From assembly GCA_965214285.1 (NCBI GenBank), contig OZ243946.1:2480001-2544000 (forward strand): a stretch of DNA of 64,000 bases, in the 5' to 3' direction. The position numbers and the translations under genes were made by a program. Below the pieces are notes generated by a model. That model saw nothing but the letters and a program-made list of their open reading frames with translations. It was not told where the DNA came from and searched no databases. The DNA comes from G963422745 sp965214285. Lineage in GTDB: Bacteria; Actinomycetota; Acidimicrobiia; Acidimicrobiales; Aldehydirespiratoraceae. Numbering within the stretch: position 1 is the first letter of the stretch; each line of letters opens with the position of its first letter. Of the stretch, positions 1 through 8,188 are shown one piece after another.

Positions 1-88
1 CCTCCAGGCCGCGCAGTCGGGCCGCGTGGCCCAGGCAACGGGCGGCTTTGGCAAATCTCAGACTCGTGGCTTCCATGTCGTCCATCAT
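1..88 (-). CDS. Partial CDS, N-terminus of an unrecognised protein
   Basis: Only the first 29 codons are inside the window; the gene runs off the left edge. Reading leftward from ATG at 88, the peptide starts MMDDMEATSLRFAKAARCLG and continues with an Arg/Leu-rich helix. Such N-termini occur on small actinobacterial hypothetical proteins, but 29 residues are too few to name a family. The gene would be divergent from the nuclease at 338. A second start (ATG at 85) is equally possible. No function is proposed, and the call rests on an open frame with a plausible start only. Confidence 0.4.
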   Translation of the reverse strand, partial: MMDDMEATSLRFAKAARCLGHAARLRGLE

Positions 89-337
89 GGCCAGGGGGTG
101 TGACACTCTCTCCGCGCGTCCCGTCACAGGGCGCACCGACGGCCCGCTGCGGACGGAGCGAGCCGCTCTCACGGTGCCCCCGAAGGACCGGCCAGGGGCA
201 CCTAGGCAGGCCCGGCAGATCGCGCCGCAGGGCGCCCGCAGGGCCAGCGCAGCCTCACACGGCACCCGGCGCGCCGAGTGCGGCTCGCAGGTGCGTCGCG
301 AGACGCAGGCCCGTGGGCGCGTGCTAAGCAAGAACGC
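89..337. other. Intergenic region upstream of the nuclease gene
   Basis: About 250 bases with no convincing gene, tRNA or repeat. It would hold the divergent promoters of the left-edge gene and the nuclease at 338. Short ORFs that cross it lack start signals and family resemblance. Confidence 0.4.
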
Positions 338-1348
338 ATGACAGAAGACGACCTGAACCCGGCGCAGCGGGAGCTGTTCGACCAGCTCAAGGCGACCCCC
401 GACGAGCGGCCCCGCTTCGACCCCGCCCTTCGCAAGCGGCTCCGCGAGGATCTCGACCGCGGCCTCGCCGGGGTGCTCGACGAATTCGAGCCCGACACTC
501 CCCTGTGGGTCAACAAGCACCTGCTCGGGCGGATCATGGGCTGCGAGCGCTTCTTCCTAGCCGAGTTCGACGAGCCGTTCTCCTGGTCAGTGCCCAGGGC
601 ACGCGGCACCATCGCCCACAAGGCGATCGAGCTCTCGGTCCACACCCCGGGCGAGCCGACGCCGATGGAGCTCGTCGGCGAGGCGATCGGCTCGCTCGTC
701 GAGAACCCCTACGAGAGCATCGCCGGCTGGCTGCAGGAATGCTCAGAACGCGAGCTGGCCGAGCTGCGCGGCGAGGCCAACGACCGGGTCGCCAGGTTCC
801 TGGAGCTGTGGTTCCCGCTGGAGTCGAAGTGGCTGCCCGTGACCGAGGCACGTCTCCGCTACTCCTACCGCGAGGAGATCTTCTTGAACGGCAAGGTCGA
901 TCTCTGCCTGGGCCGTCCCCGAGGCAACCAGGCCGGCAAGGTGCTCATCGACCTCAAGACGGGCAGAGGCTCGCCGCAGCATCTCGACGACCTGCGCTTC
1001 TACGCTCTGCTGGAGACCCTGGTGGTGGGCACGCCGCCCCGCCTGCTGGGCACTTACTACCTCGATCAGGGCCGCCTGCTGCCCGAGGCGGTGACCGAGG
1101 AGCTGCTCGATTCCACCGTCGCCAGGGTCGTCGACGGCGCCGCCCGCATCGCCAAGACGCTAAAGCGCGAACAGGAGCCGACGACTGCTCCCGGGCCGCC
1201 GTGCAAGTGGTGCCCCGTGCAGTCCGACTGCGAGCCCGGCCAGCGCTACCTGGCTGAGGACGACCTCGAATCCGACGACTTCGGCGGCTTCGCAGACGAA
1301 GACGAGGACGACGAGGACGAGGACGAGGGCGAGGCCGAAGGCGACTAG
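338..1348 (+). CDS. RecB/Cas4-like PD-(D/E)XK nuclease with Fe-S cysteines
   Basis: A 336-residue protein of the RecB-family exonuclease type. A GTIAHK motif has its His near residue 94. GKVD carries an Asp at 188, and LIDLKTG supplies the catalytic Asp205 and Lys207. One Cys at 69 and a C-x2-C-x5-C cluster at 289, 292 and 298 match the four-cysteine 4Fe-4S arrangement of AddB/Cas4-type nucleases. The last 30 residues are almost all Asp/Glu. The ATG at 338 is chosen because the open frame upstream has no family similarity. There are no CRISPR or recombination partners beside it, so a general DNA repair or processing role is inferred. The nuclease fold is well supported; the substrate is unknown. 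Confidence 0.8.
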   Translation: MTEDDLNPAQRELFDQLKATPDERPRFDPALRKRLREDLDRGLAGVLDEFEPDTPLWVNKHLLGRIMGCERFFLAEFDEPFSWSVPRARGTIAHKAIELSVHTPGEPTPMELVGEAIGSLVENPYESIAGWLQECSERELAELRGEANDRVARFLELWFPLESKWLPVTEARLRYSYREEIFLNGKVDLCLGRPRGNQAGKVLIDLKTGRGSPQHLDDLRFYALLETLVVGTPPRLLGTYYLDQGRLLPEAVTEELLDSTVARVVDGAARIAKTLKREQEPTTAPGPPCKWCPVQSDCEPGQRYLAEDDLESDDFGGFADEDEDDEDEDEGEAEGD

Positions 1349-1428
1349 GTCCGCGCCGCCGCAGGACAAAGCCGATGCCGGGAACAGGGCCGAGGGCGAA
1401 GGCGGCTAGGGCTGCGCCGCCGCAGGAC
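1329..1428. repeat. Imperfect tandem duplication around the stop codon of the nuclease gene
   Basis: Two related segments (about 1329-1367 and 1390-1428) both read GGCGRCTAGG followed by GCGCCGCCGCAGGACAA. The first contains the TAG stop of the nuclease gene and the second repeats it downstream. It lies between two convergent genes and looks like slippage or unequal recombination in a GC-rich acidic-tail region. Confidence 0.5.
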
Positions 1429-1496
1429 AACGCCGCCGCTGATGACAGCCGACACCGAGTACAAGGCCGACAGCGCGAGGCCGACGGCGCTGGGGA

Positions 1497-2825
1497 CTAG
1501 GACAAGGCCGGGGACGGTCCTGAGGCTGCCTCGTAACCCGGAGGCGGGGCCGGGGTCGAGGGATGCACCTCGGCCAGCGAGGCCGGCTCGTAGCCGCCGT
1601 CAGTCAGGTCGAGCCCGGCGAGGCGGCCCCTCAGGGCCAGCCACCCGGCGATGACCACGAACGCTCCGCCGGCGATGGCATAGGCGGCCCGCGGCCCGGC
1701 AGCGTCGATCAGCCAGCCGAGCACGAGTTGCCCCGCCGGGTTGGAGGCGGTGAGCATCATCAGGAACACCGCCAGCACCTTGGCCCGGATCGCCTCGTCG
1801 ACCTGGAGCTGAATGGCCGTGTTGAGCGTGCTTCCCGTGGCGATGTGCGCCGCGCCCATGGCGAACCCGCCGAGCAGGACCAGCGTGAACCAGGGGGCGA
1901 AGGCGATCACCAGCGAGCCGGCGGCATAGGCCACCAGGGCGAGCGCCACGATGCGAGACCGAGCGAAGCGGGCGGCCGAGGCAGCCACGAACGGCGACGC
2001 CAGCACCGCCCCGAGCCCCACGCACGACAGCAGCAGACCGAACGAGCGCTCGTCGCGCAGGTGCACCTCCTCCACGATGGCGATCGACAGCAGCTGCAGC
2101 GACAGCCCGAAGAACCCGACCAGCGAAACCGTGGCTATGGCCGTGCGGATGCCCCGGTTGGCAGCCGAGTAGCGGGCCGCGGCCAGGAACTCCGCGATGG
2201 GCCGCATCCGGCCGTCGGCGTGCACCGCCCGCCGCTGCATGCGCATCCGGGCCAGGGCGTAGAGCACCGCTGAGTAGCTCACGGCATTGGCCGTGAACGC
2301 CCAGCCCGGCCCCCAGACGGAGACCAGCAGGCCCGCCAGCGCCGGGCCGATCATGCGCGAGGCGTTGAACTGCGCCGAGTTGAGCGTGATCCCCGCAAGC
2401 AGCATCTCCCGCGGCACCAGCTCGCTGACCATCGCCTGCCAGGCCGGCAGGTTGAGCCCGGCCATCACCCCAACCAGCACCGACATCGCCACGTATGCCC
2501 CCGGCGAGCGGACGCCGCTGAACCACAGCAGCGCCAGGCCTGTCGCTGTGGTGGCCTGGAGAGACTGGGTGACGAGCAGCACCGTTCGCCGCTGGTAGCG
2601 GTCGGCTATGGCCCCGCCGACGGGGCCGACCACCGCCATCGGCATGATCTGGGCGAAGCCTGCGAGCCCGACCCAGCCGGCGCTTTCGGTGAGGTCCCAG
2701 ATGACGATCGGGATGGCCACCGCCTGGCACCAGCGGCCGGTGTTGGAGACGACGCCGCCGGACCAGAACAGCCGGTAGTTGCGTATCCCGAACACCGCGA
2801 AGGTGCGCCGGAACCCCTCGCTCAC
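1497..2825 (-). CDS. MFS transporter (EntS/DUF894-type exporter family)
   Basis: A 442-residue integral membrane protein. The hydrophobic pattern fits 12 helices. The motif GGAIADRYQRR near residues 70-80 is the classic MFS loop 2-3 signature. The N-terminal FRNYRLFWSG-like stretch and overall layout resemble the enterobactin-exporter/DUF894 group, which mostly exports small molecules or siderophores. The start is GTG at 2825; about 160 bp separate it from the divergent crotonase gene. The C-terminus is a Pro/Ser-rich cytoplasmic tail. No ligand can be inferred from the neighbours. Confidence 0.85.
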   Translation of the reverse strand: MSEGFRRTFAVFGIRNYRLFWSGGVVSNTGRWCQAVAIPIVIWDLTESAGWVGLAGFAQIMPMAVVGPVGGAIADRYQRRTVLLVTQSLQATTATGLALLWFSGVRSPGAYVAMSVLVGVMAGLNLPAWQAMVSELVPREMLLAGITLNSAQFNASRMIGPALAGLLVSVWGPGWAFTANAVSYSAVLYALARMRMQRRAVHADGRMRPIAEFLAAARYSAANRGIRTAIATVSLVGFFGLSLQLLSIAIVEEVHLRDERSFGLLLSCVGLGAVLASPFVAASAARFARSRIVALALVAYAAGSLVIAFAPWFTLVLLGGFAMGAAHIATGSTLNTAIQLQVDEAIRAKVLAVFLMMLTASNPAGQLVLGWLIDAAGPRAAYAIAGGAFVVIAGWLALRGRLAGLDLTDGGYEPASLAEVHPSTPAPPPGYEAASGPSPALS

Positions 2826-2987
2826 CGAGCGCCGATCAGCCTGGCGAAACCCGCCGCCGCTGCCCCGCCGTCGGGGCGGGGAAGATCTGCGGGGCTGCTC
2901 ACGGCGCTGACGCTAACGGGCTGCGTCCGGGGCGCCCGAATCGGCTTCGAGTCGCAGCCTGGCTCGGCTGTGGGCAAGACTTGGGAC

Positions 2988-3749
2988 ATGTCACTCATCG
3001 AGACCGAGGTGATCGGACGCGTCGGCGTGCTGCGGCTCAACGATCCCGACAAGCGCAACGCCATCACCCTGGCCATGAACGACGAGATCGGCGCCGTGCT
3101 CGACGACTGGGAGACCGACGACGGCATCGGGGCGCTGGTGGTTACCGGGGCGGGCCGCGGCTTCTGCGCGGGCGCCGACCTGAACGACCTGCTCGCGGGC
3201 AGCAACGCGGAGGAGATGAAGGCGATCTACGACGGGTTCCTGCGCGTGGCCCACAGCCCGCTGCCGTCGGTGGCGGCGGTGAACGGAGCCGCCGTGGGGG
3301 CCGGCATGAACATGGTCCTGGCCTGCGACCTGGTGCTTGCCGGGCGCGCCCGTGCACGCTTCGAGTCGCGGTTCCTGCAGATCGGCATCCATCCAGGCGG
3401 CGGCCACACCTGGCGGCTGCGCCACATAGCGGGACGCTCGACCACGATGGCGATGGTGCTCTTCGGCCAGGTGCTGCGAGCCGACCGGGCACAGGAGCTC
3501 GGCCTGGTCTTCGAGACCGTCGACGACGACCGCCTGCTGGACGCCGCCGTGGAGATAGCGGCGCTGGCCGCGGATCAGGACTCCGAGCTCAACGCCCGCA
3601 CCAAGGCCACGATCCTGAGCCTCGATGCGGTCGCCGACTCCGCCGATGCCGTGGACCACGAGTTGCACCCGCAGCTCTGGTCGATGGGCAGGCCTCGCTT
3701 CCGCAGGCTCGTGGAGACGCTGCAGCGAGACATCTCCTCGAAGAGCTGA
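2988..3749 (+). CDS. Enoyl-CoA hydratase/isomerase family protein
   Basis: A 253-residue crotonase. The oxyanion-hole segment GFCAGADLNDL (around residues 58-68) and the second glycine-rich turn AAVGAGMNM (about 100-110) are intact. The start is ATG at 2988; an upstream in-frame GTG at 2970 would only add six residues with no family support. The stop is three bases before the next gene, so it is probably co-transcribed with the gene at 3753 and the selenoprotein. It probably hydrates or isomerises a CoA thioester; the substrate cannot be read from sequence. Confidence 0.88.
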   Translation: MSLIETEVIGRVGVLRLNDPDKRNAITLAMNDEIGAVLDDWETDDGIGALVVTGAGRGFCAGADLNDLLAGSNAEEMKAIYDGFLRVAHSPLPSVAAVNGAAVGAGMNMVLACDLVLAGRARARFESRFLQIGIHPGGGHTWRLRHIAGRSTTMAMVLFGQVLRADRAQELGLVFETVDDDRLLDAAVEIAALAADQDSELNARTKATILSLDAVADSADAVDHELHPQLWSMGRPRFRRLVETLQRDISSKS

Positions 3750-3752
3750 GCG

Positions 3753-4889
3753 ATGCCCGCCGCCGAGCAGACGACTGCCGCCCCAGCGACCGCCACCCCC
3801 GCCGCCGAGCAGACGACCGCTCCCGAAGTGCTGGCCCCCGATGCCGGGATGCTGGTGGTGGACACTGCCGCCGGCGAGACCACAGCCGATGTGTATGCGC
3901 GCCACGGCTGGGGAGACGGCCTGCCGCTGGCGGCCCCCACCTCCGAACGTGTGGCCGCGATGCTCGCCGGGCTTGCCAGCGAGTCCGGCCCCGCGCCTGA
4001 CCCCGACGAGACAGTCGCCGTGCTGGCGCCTCGCAACGGCGTCGCCACCCGCCGCACGATCGCCGTCAACGCCGTGCTCGCAGGCTGCGCGCCCGAGCAC
4101 CTGGCGGTGCTGGTGTCCGCGGTGCGGGCGCTGGCCGAGCCGCAGCTCAACCTGCGCGGCGTGAACGCCACCACCCATCCCGTCGCCCCGCTGTTGATCG
4201 TCCACGGAGCAGCGGCCGCAGACGGCGGCTACAACAGCGGGCTCGGCGCCTTCGGTCCGGGCAACCGGGCCAACGCAGCCACCGGCAGGGCCTTGCGGCT
4301 GATCCTGATGCACATCGCGGGCGCCACGCCCGCAGACGGCGACGCCTCCACCCAGGGCGGCCCCGCCAAGTACGCCTACTGCGTGGCCGAGAACATCGAC
4401 GCCTCGCCCTGGGGCGGCTACGCCCGCTCGGTCGGCGTGGACTCGCCCTCGGCGGTCACGATCCACTGCGGCGAGGCGCCCCACAACGTGCACGACATGG
4501 AGTCAGATGAGCCCGCCCGCATTCTCGACAAGGCGGCCTCGGCCATGCGCTCCACCGCCCAGAACAACGCCCCGATCAGCGGCGGCGAGTACTTTGTGAT
4601 GCTGTGCCCCGAACACGCCGCCGTGTGCGCCCAGGACGGCTGGAGCCGCGACGACGTGGCTGCGTATCTGTTCAACCAGGCACGGGTGCGGGTCGGCGAC
4701 CTGCGGCTGGCCTTCGACCTGCGGGCCTGGGCGCCTTGGCAGCAGCGCCTCGACGACGACGACCTGATGGCCATGACCGAGTCGGCAGACAACATCAAGG
4801 TGATGGTGCTGGGCGGCGCGGGCAAGCACAGCTCGCTGATCCCGAGCTGGGGGATGACCCGCAGCGTGACCGTGCCCGTCGAGCCGTGA
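3753..4889 (+). CDS. Uncharacterised companion protein of the UGSC selenoprotein
   Basis: A 378-residue soluble protein with a low-complexity Ala/Thr N-terminus containing a repeated PAAEQTTA segment (residues 2-9 and 16-23). A conserved-looking block HGWGDGLPLAAPT lies near residues 50-62. That DGLP-x-x-PPT-like motif is typical of proteins encoded beside UGSC genes, as far as I recall. Several Cys and His residues in the second half (YCVAEN, IHCGEAPHN, MLCPEHAAVC) could bind metal or take part in redox chemistry, but none forms a known motif. It starts three bases after the crotonase stop and ends 57 bases before the selenoprotein. The function is unknown; cooperation with the selenoprotein is inferred from position. 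Confidence 0.7.
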   Translation: MPAAEQTTAAPATATPAAEQTTAPEVLAPDAGMLVVDTAAGETTADVYARHGWGDGLPLAAPTSERVAAMLAGLASESGPAPDPDETVAVLAPRNGVATRRTIAVNAVLAGCAPEHLAVLVSAVRALAEPQLNLRGVNATTHPVAPLLIVHGAAAADGGYNSGLGAFGPGNRANAATGRALRLILMHIAGATPADGDASTQGGPAKYAYCVAENIDASPWGGYARSVGVDSPSAVTIHCGEAPHNVHDMESDEPARILDKAASAMRSTAQNNAPISGGEYFVMLCPEHAAVCAQDGWSRDDVAAYLFNQARVRVGDLRLAFDLRAWAPWQQRLDDDDLMAMTESADNIKVMVLGGAGKHSSLIPSWGMTRSVTVPVEP

Positions 4890-4946
4890 CCGGCGGCAGT
4901 GTCGCCCTGACTGTGGCCATGACGTGGGAACCGTGCCGGTGATGCC

Positions 4947-5492
4947 GTGAGCTTGCTGATCCATCGGCCCGATGGCTCTGTGGGCAGCGCCCCGGCGACC
5001 GCCGCTGCGGGGCTGCGGGTGCTCAGCGGCAAGCGCATCGGGCTGCTCGACAACGCCAAGCCCAACGCCGACGTGGTCCTGAGGCGGATCGCCGGCCGCC
5101 TGGCCGAGCGCTGCGGCGCCGAGCTGGTGCTGCACGAGACCAAGAACGCGGCGCTGCCGTGCGAGGACCAGGTGCTTGAGCGCATCGCCGGCGAGGTGCA
5201 GGTGGTGCTGACCGGCACCGCCGATTGAGGCAGCTGCACGTCGTGGAGTGTCCACGACTCCGTGAGGCTCGAGGCCATGGGCGTGCCGACGGTGGTCGTC
5301 ACCACCAGCAGCTTCCTCCGTCTCACCGAGCAGGCGGCTGCCTCGCTGGGCCGCGGCGACCTGCGGATAGCGGTGACCCGCCACCCGATCGGAGGCGTCG
5401 ATCCCGCCACCGCCGCGCTCTGGGCCGACGAGGTGGTCGACGACGTGCAGGCTCTGCTTACCGGCGAGTCCCGGCGGGCAGCACCCCGGTGA
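4947..5492 (+). CDS. UGSC-family selenoprotein with in-frame UGA (Sec94)
   Basis: Read straight through the TGA at 5226-5228, the frame continues without interruption to a second TGA at 5490-5492, giving 181 residues. Sequence on both sides of the TGA is coding-like and joins as TGTAD-U-GSCTSWSVHDS, the signature U-G-S-C motif of the UGSC (seleno)protein family. Sec94 and Cys97 form a U-x-x-C redox pair, as in thioredoxin-like active sites. The start is GTG at 4947. A hairpin with the geometry of a bacterial SECIS follows 11 nt after the TGA. The cell must encode SelA/B/C/D elsewhere, as none is in this window. Conventional gene callers would report two fragments (4947-5228 and 5262-5492). 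The biochemical role of the family is not established; a thiol/selenol redox function is inferred. Confidence 0.92.
5226..5258 (+). promoter_or_regulatory. Bacterial SECIS element following the Sec UGA
   Basis: The UGA at 5226-5228 is followed by 11 nt and then a perfect 8-bp stem, GTCGTGGA (5240-5247) with TCCACGAC (5251-5258), closing a GUG loop at 5248-5250. The 11-nt spacing and a GU in the apical loop match the known E. coli fdhF element recognised by SelB. The hairpin also lies within coding sequence, as expected for bSECIS. Confidence 0.85.
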
Positions 5493-5521
5493 GCGAGTCA
5501 CGGCGGGCAGCGCACCGGTGA
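5463..5521. repeat. Tandem duplication spanning the selenoprotein stop
   Basis: The segment GAGTCCCGGCGGGCAGC followed by CCGGTGAGC is repeated at once with small changes. The first copy holds the true TGA stop of the selenoprotein. The second lies in the 39-base gap before the SDR gene. It is a small local duplication with no evident function. Confidence 0.5.
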
Positions 5522-5531
5522 GCAAGGCGCT

Positions 5532-6338
5532 GTGAGCATCCTCATCGACCACAGCGACAAGACGGCGCTGGTCACCGGCGGCGGGGCCGGGATCGGCCGC
5601 GAGATCGCCCTCTGGCTGGCCCGCGCCGGGGCGCACGTGGCCGTGATCGACAAGCGGCCCGAGATGGCCGCAGCGGTGATCGCCGAGATCACCGCCCAGG
5701 GCGGCTCGGGCGAGGGCATCGAGGCGGACTTCCGCAACGACGACGAGATAGACGCAGCCGTCGGGGCTGTGGTCTCGGGCCGCGGCCGTCTCGACATCGC
5801 CGTCAACAACATCGGCATGTTCCCGGCGGGCCGCGGGCCAAAGCCGTTCACGGACACCCGCGGCGACGACTGGCGAGACGTGATCGGCCAGAACCTGGTG
5901 ACCGCCGCCTTGTCGGCGCGGGCCGAGGCCGAGGCGATGACCCAGACGGCGCCCGAGGGCGGCTCAGGCGGGGTGATCGTGTTCGTGAGCAGCGGCGAGA
6001 CCACCCGGCCGTCGCCTCAGATGTCTGCCTACGCCGCGGCCAAGGCGGGGATCAACCACCTCACGACCACCCTGGCGGTGGAGCTCGGGCCGTCGGGGAT
6101 CAGGGTGCTGGCGGTCGCCCCGGGCACGACCGACACCGAGACCGTGGCGGCTGCGCTCTCGCCCGAGCAGCTCGACGCCATGGCCGCGGCCGCGCCGCTG
6201 CCGCACCGGGTCGCCCACGACGAGCTGGCCCGGCTGGTGGTGTTCCTGGCGTGCGACCTGGCCAGGGCGATCACCGGACAGCTGATAATCGCCGACTCAG
6301 GGGCCTTCCTGAGCCGCAGCCGCCCCGCGCTGCCCTGA
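5532..6338 (+). CDS. Short-chain dehydrogenase/reductase (SDR)
   Basis: A 268-residue classical SDR. TGGGAGIG (about residues 14-21) is the NAD(P)-binding motif, NNIG the structural motif, and Ser of VSSGE plus Y-x-x-x-K (YAAAK) form the catalytic set. It ends with a typical GQLIIADSG segment. The start is GTG at 5532, 39 bp after the selenoprotein stop and on the same strand, so it may belong to the same transcription unit. The acidic residue that would follow beta-strand 2 (VIDKRPE) favours NAD over NADP. The substrate is unknown. Confidence 0.88.
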   Translation: MSILIDHSDKTALVTGGGAGIGREIALWLARAGAHVAVIDKRPEMAAAVIAEITAQGGSGEGIEADFRNDDEIDAAVGAVVSGRGRLDIAVNNIGMFPAGRGPKPFTDTRGDDWRDVIGQNLVTAALSARAEAEAMTQTAPEGGSGGVIVFVSSGETTRPSPQMSAYAAAKAGINHLTTTLAVELGPSGIRVLAVAPGTTDTETVAAALSPEQLDAMAAAAPLPHRVAHDELARLVVFLACDLARAITGQLIIADSGAFLSRSRPALP

Positions 6339-6342
6339 GGGC

Positions 6343-6936
6343 TCAGTCGCTGATCCAGGCTTCGACCAGATCGGGCCCGCGCCTGTCCCAGTCCTCGGCG
6401 GTCAGCGCGAAGCGGACGTGGTCCTCCCAGACGCCGTTGATCTCCAGGTAGCGCCGGGCCGTGCCCTCGTTGCGCAAGCCCAGCTTCTCGGCGACCCGCA
6501 GGCTGGCCGTGTTGCGGGGCACGATCGCCGCCTGCACGCGATGCAGCCGCAGGCTGTCGAAGGCGAACCGCAGGACCACCACGAGAGCCTCGGGCATGTA
6601 GCCGCAGCCCGCCCTGCGCTCGTCGATCCAGTAGCCCACGTAGGCGTTCTGGAACGGGCCTCGCTGGATCGAGTTGAGGTTGACCTCCCCGGCGAAGCAG
6701 CCGTCGACGAACAGGCCGAACCCGAAGCCGTTGCCGTGCCTGGCTTCGCGCAGGCGCGCCGCGCAGCGAGTGGCGAAGGCCCCCCTGTCGGCGACGGGAT
6801 CCGGCGAGCCGGGCGCACGGCGGGGCTCCCACTTGACCAGCCAGTCGCGGTTCTGCAGGCGCACCTCACGCCATGCCCCGAAGTCCCCGGCGGCAAGCGG
6901 CCGCAGCAGCACACGGCGTCCGAGCAGCGGGGTCAC
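6343..6936 (-). CDS. GNAT acetyltransferase, RimJ/RimL type
   Basis: A 197-residue N-acetyltransferase. The RimJ/L hallmarks are present: an N-terminal RVLLRPLAAGDF segment, the central VGYWIDERRAGCGYMPEAL block that binds acetyl-CoA, and a C-terminal NTASLRVAEKLG helix. The closest general class is ribosomal-protein alanine acetyltransferases, although many members modify other amines. It starts at GTG 6936 and is convergent with the SDR, with only four bases between stops. No operon partner is evident. Confidence 0.85.
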   Translation of the reverse strand: MTPLLGRRVLLRPLAAGDFGAWREVRLQNRDWLVKWEPRRAPGSPDPVADRGAFATRCAARLREARHGNGFGFGLFVDGCFAGEVNLNSIQRGPFQNAYVGYWIDERRAGCGYMPEALVVVLRFAFDSLRLHRVQAAIVPRNTASLRVAEKLGLRNEGTARRYLEINGVWEDHVRFALTAEDWDRRGPDLVEAWISD

Positions 6937-6996
6937 GGCGCAGACAATAGGACCCGCGATCCGACCCGGCGGAACCTCCCTGCGACCAGCGGCGGG

Positions 6997-8151
6997 CTAG
7001 GCGTCCTCGCTGAGCTGAGCGCTCAGGCCCTCGACGGCTTCGATGAACTCCTCGACCATCTCGAACACCACACGGGCGGCGGGCTTGGTCTCGTTCATGT
7101 TGCCGACGATCTGGCCGACGAAGTAGTTGGCGAGGCGCTCCGCCCCGGAGCCCTCGCGGTGAGCGGCCCGGTTGATGCGCCGCACCGCCTCCTCGATCAG
7201 CACCGGCTGCAGCGGCATCGGCAGCGGCGCGGGCGTGGCAGGGTCCTCCCATTCGTCGGTCCACGCCGAGCGGAGCTGGCGGGCGGGCTTGCCGGTGCGC
7301 GACCGGGAGCGGATCGTGTCGGCGGAGCTGGCGTCGAGGAACTTCTGCTTGACGACGGGGTGGGTCTCGGCCTCCTCGGTGGTCAGCCAGACCGACCCGC
7401 ACCACACGCCCTGCGCGCCGAGCGCCATGGCCGCTGCCATCTGGCGGCCCCGGCCGATGCCGCCCGCGCCGAGCACCGGAGTGCCGGCCACGGCGTCCAC
7501 GATCTCCGGTATCAGCACCATGGTGCCGATCTCGCCGGTGTGGCCGCCGGCCTCCGAGCCCTGGGCGATGACCACGTCGACGCCAGCTGCCACGTGGCGC
7601 TCGGCGTGCTGGGGCTTGCCCGCCAGGGCGCCGACCTTGCGTCCCTCGGCCTTGCAGCGCTCGATCATGTGACCCGGCGGGGGGCCCAGGGCGTTGACGA
7701 CCAGCGCCACGGGGTGCGCCAGGGCCACGTCGAGGTTGGGCGCCTGGGAATCGGCGGACATCGGCGCCGCGGCCGAGTCCGCGCCTGCGCCGAACTGGCC
7801 TCCGCCGCTGTCGTCGCCGGCCAGCACAGGCACGTCGTAGCGGCGCATCATGTCGTCGACGAACTCGGTGTGGGCCGCGGGGATCAGCTCGCGGATGCGC
7901 CCCAGCGTGAGGCCTCCCTCGTCGGAGCCTGCGTAGCGGGCGGGCACGATCAGATCCACGCCGAAGGGCCGGTCGCCCACCTGCTCGCCGATCCATGCCA
8001 GGTCGATGTCGAGCGCCTCGGGCGAATGCGCCACGGCGCCGAGCACGCCCACCCCGCCTGCCTTCGACACCTCGGCCACCACGTCACGGCAGTGGCTGAA
8101 GGCGAAGATCGGCAGGTCGACGCCGAACATCTCGGTTATGGCGGTCTTCAT
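6997..8151 (-). CDS. Nitronate monooxygenase-like (2-nitropropane dioxygenase family) flavoprotein
   Basis: A 384-residue FMN TIM-barrel protein. The N-terminal LPIFAFSHCRDVVAEVSKAGGVGVLG segment is typical (read in pieces: LPIFAF, AEVSKAGG, GVLG). The FMN-phosphate turns QGSEAGGHTG and GAGGIGRG are near residues 200 and 235. The catalytic-type His is in SEAGGHTG. The start is ATG at 8151 with AAGGAG seven bases upstream. It is the last gene of the AtuA/carboxylase operon and may oxidise an unsaturated or nitro intermediate; annotation by homology alone is often imprecise in this family. Confidence 0.82.
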   Translation of the reverse strand: MKTAITEMFGVDLPIFAFSHCRDVVAEVSKAGGVGVLGAVAHSPEALDIDLAWIGEQVGDRPFGVDLIVPARYAGSDEGGLTLGRIRELIPAAHTEFVDDMMRRYDVPVLAGDDSGGGQFGAGADSAAAPMSADSQAPNLDVALAHPVALVVNALGPPPGHMIERCKAEGRKVGALAGKPQHAERHVAAGVDVVIAQGSEAGGHTGEIGTMVLIPEIVDAVAGTPVLGAGGIGRGRQMAAAMALGAQGVWCGSVWLTTEEAETHPVVKQKFLDASSADTIRSRSRTGKPARQLRSAWTDEWEDPATPAPLPMPLQPVLIEEAVRRINRAAHREGSGAERLANYFVGQIVGNMNETKPAARVVFEMVEEFIEAVEGLSAQLSEDA

Positions 8152-8188
8152 GTTGTGCTCCTTCGGGTTGACTTCAGGATCGGCTTGC

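Noticed and set aside
5226..5228. Selenoprotein stop codon as a nonsense mutation or pseudogene
   Set aside because: The frame continues for 88 codons with the family motif right after it, and a SECIS hairpin is present.
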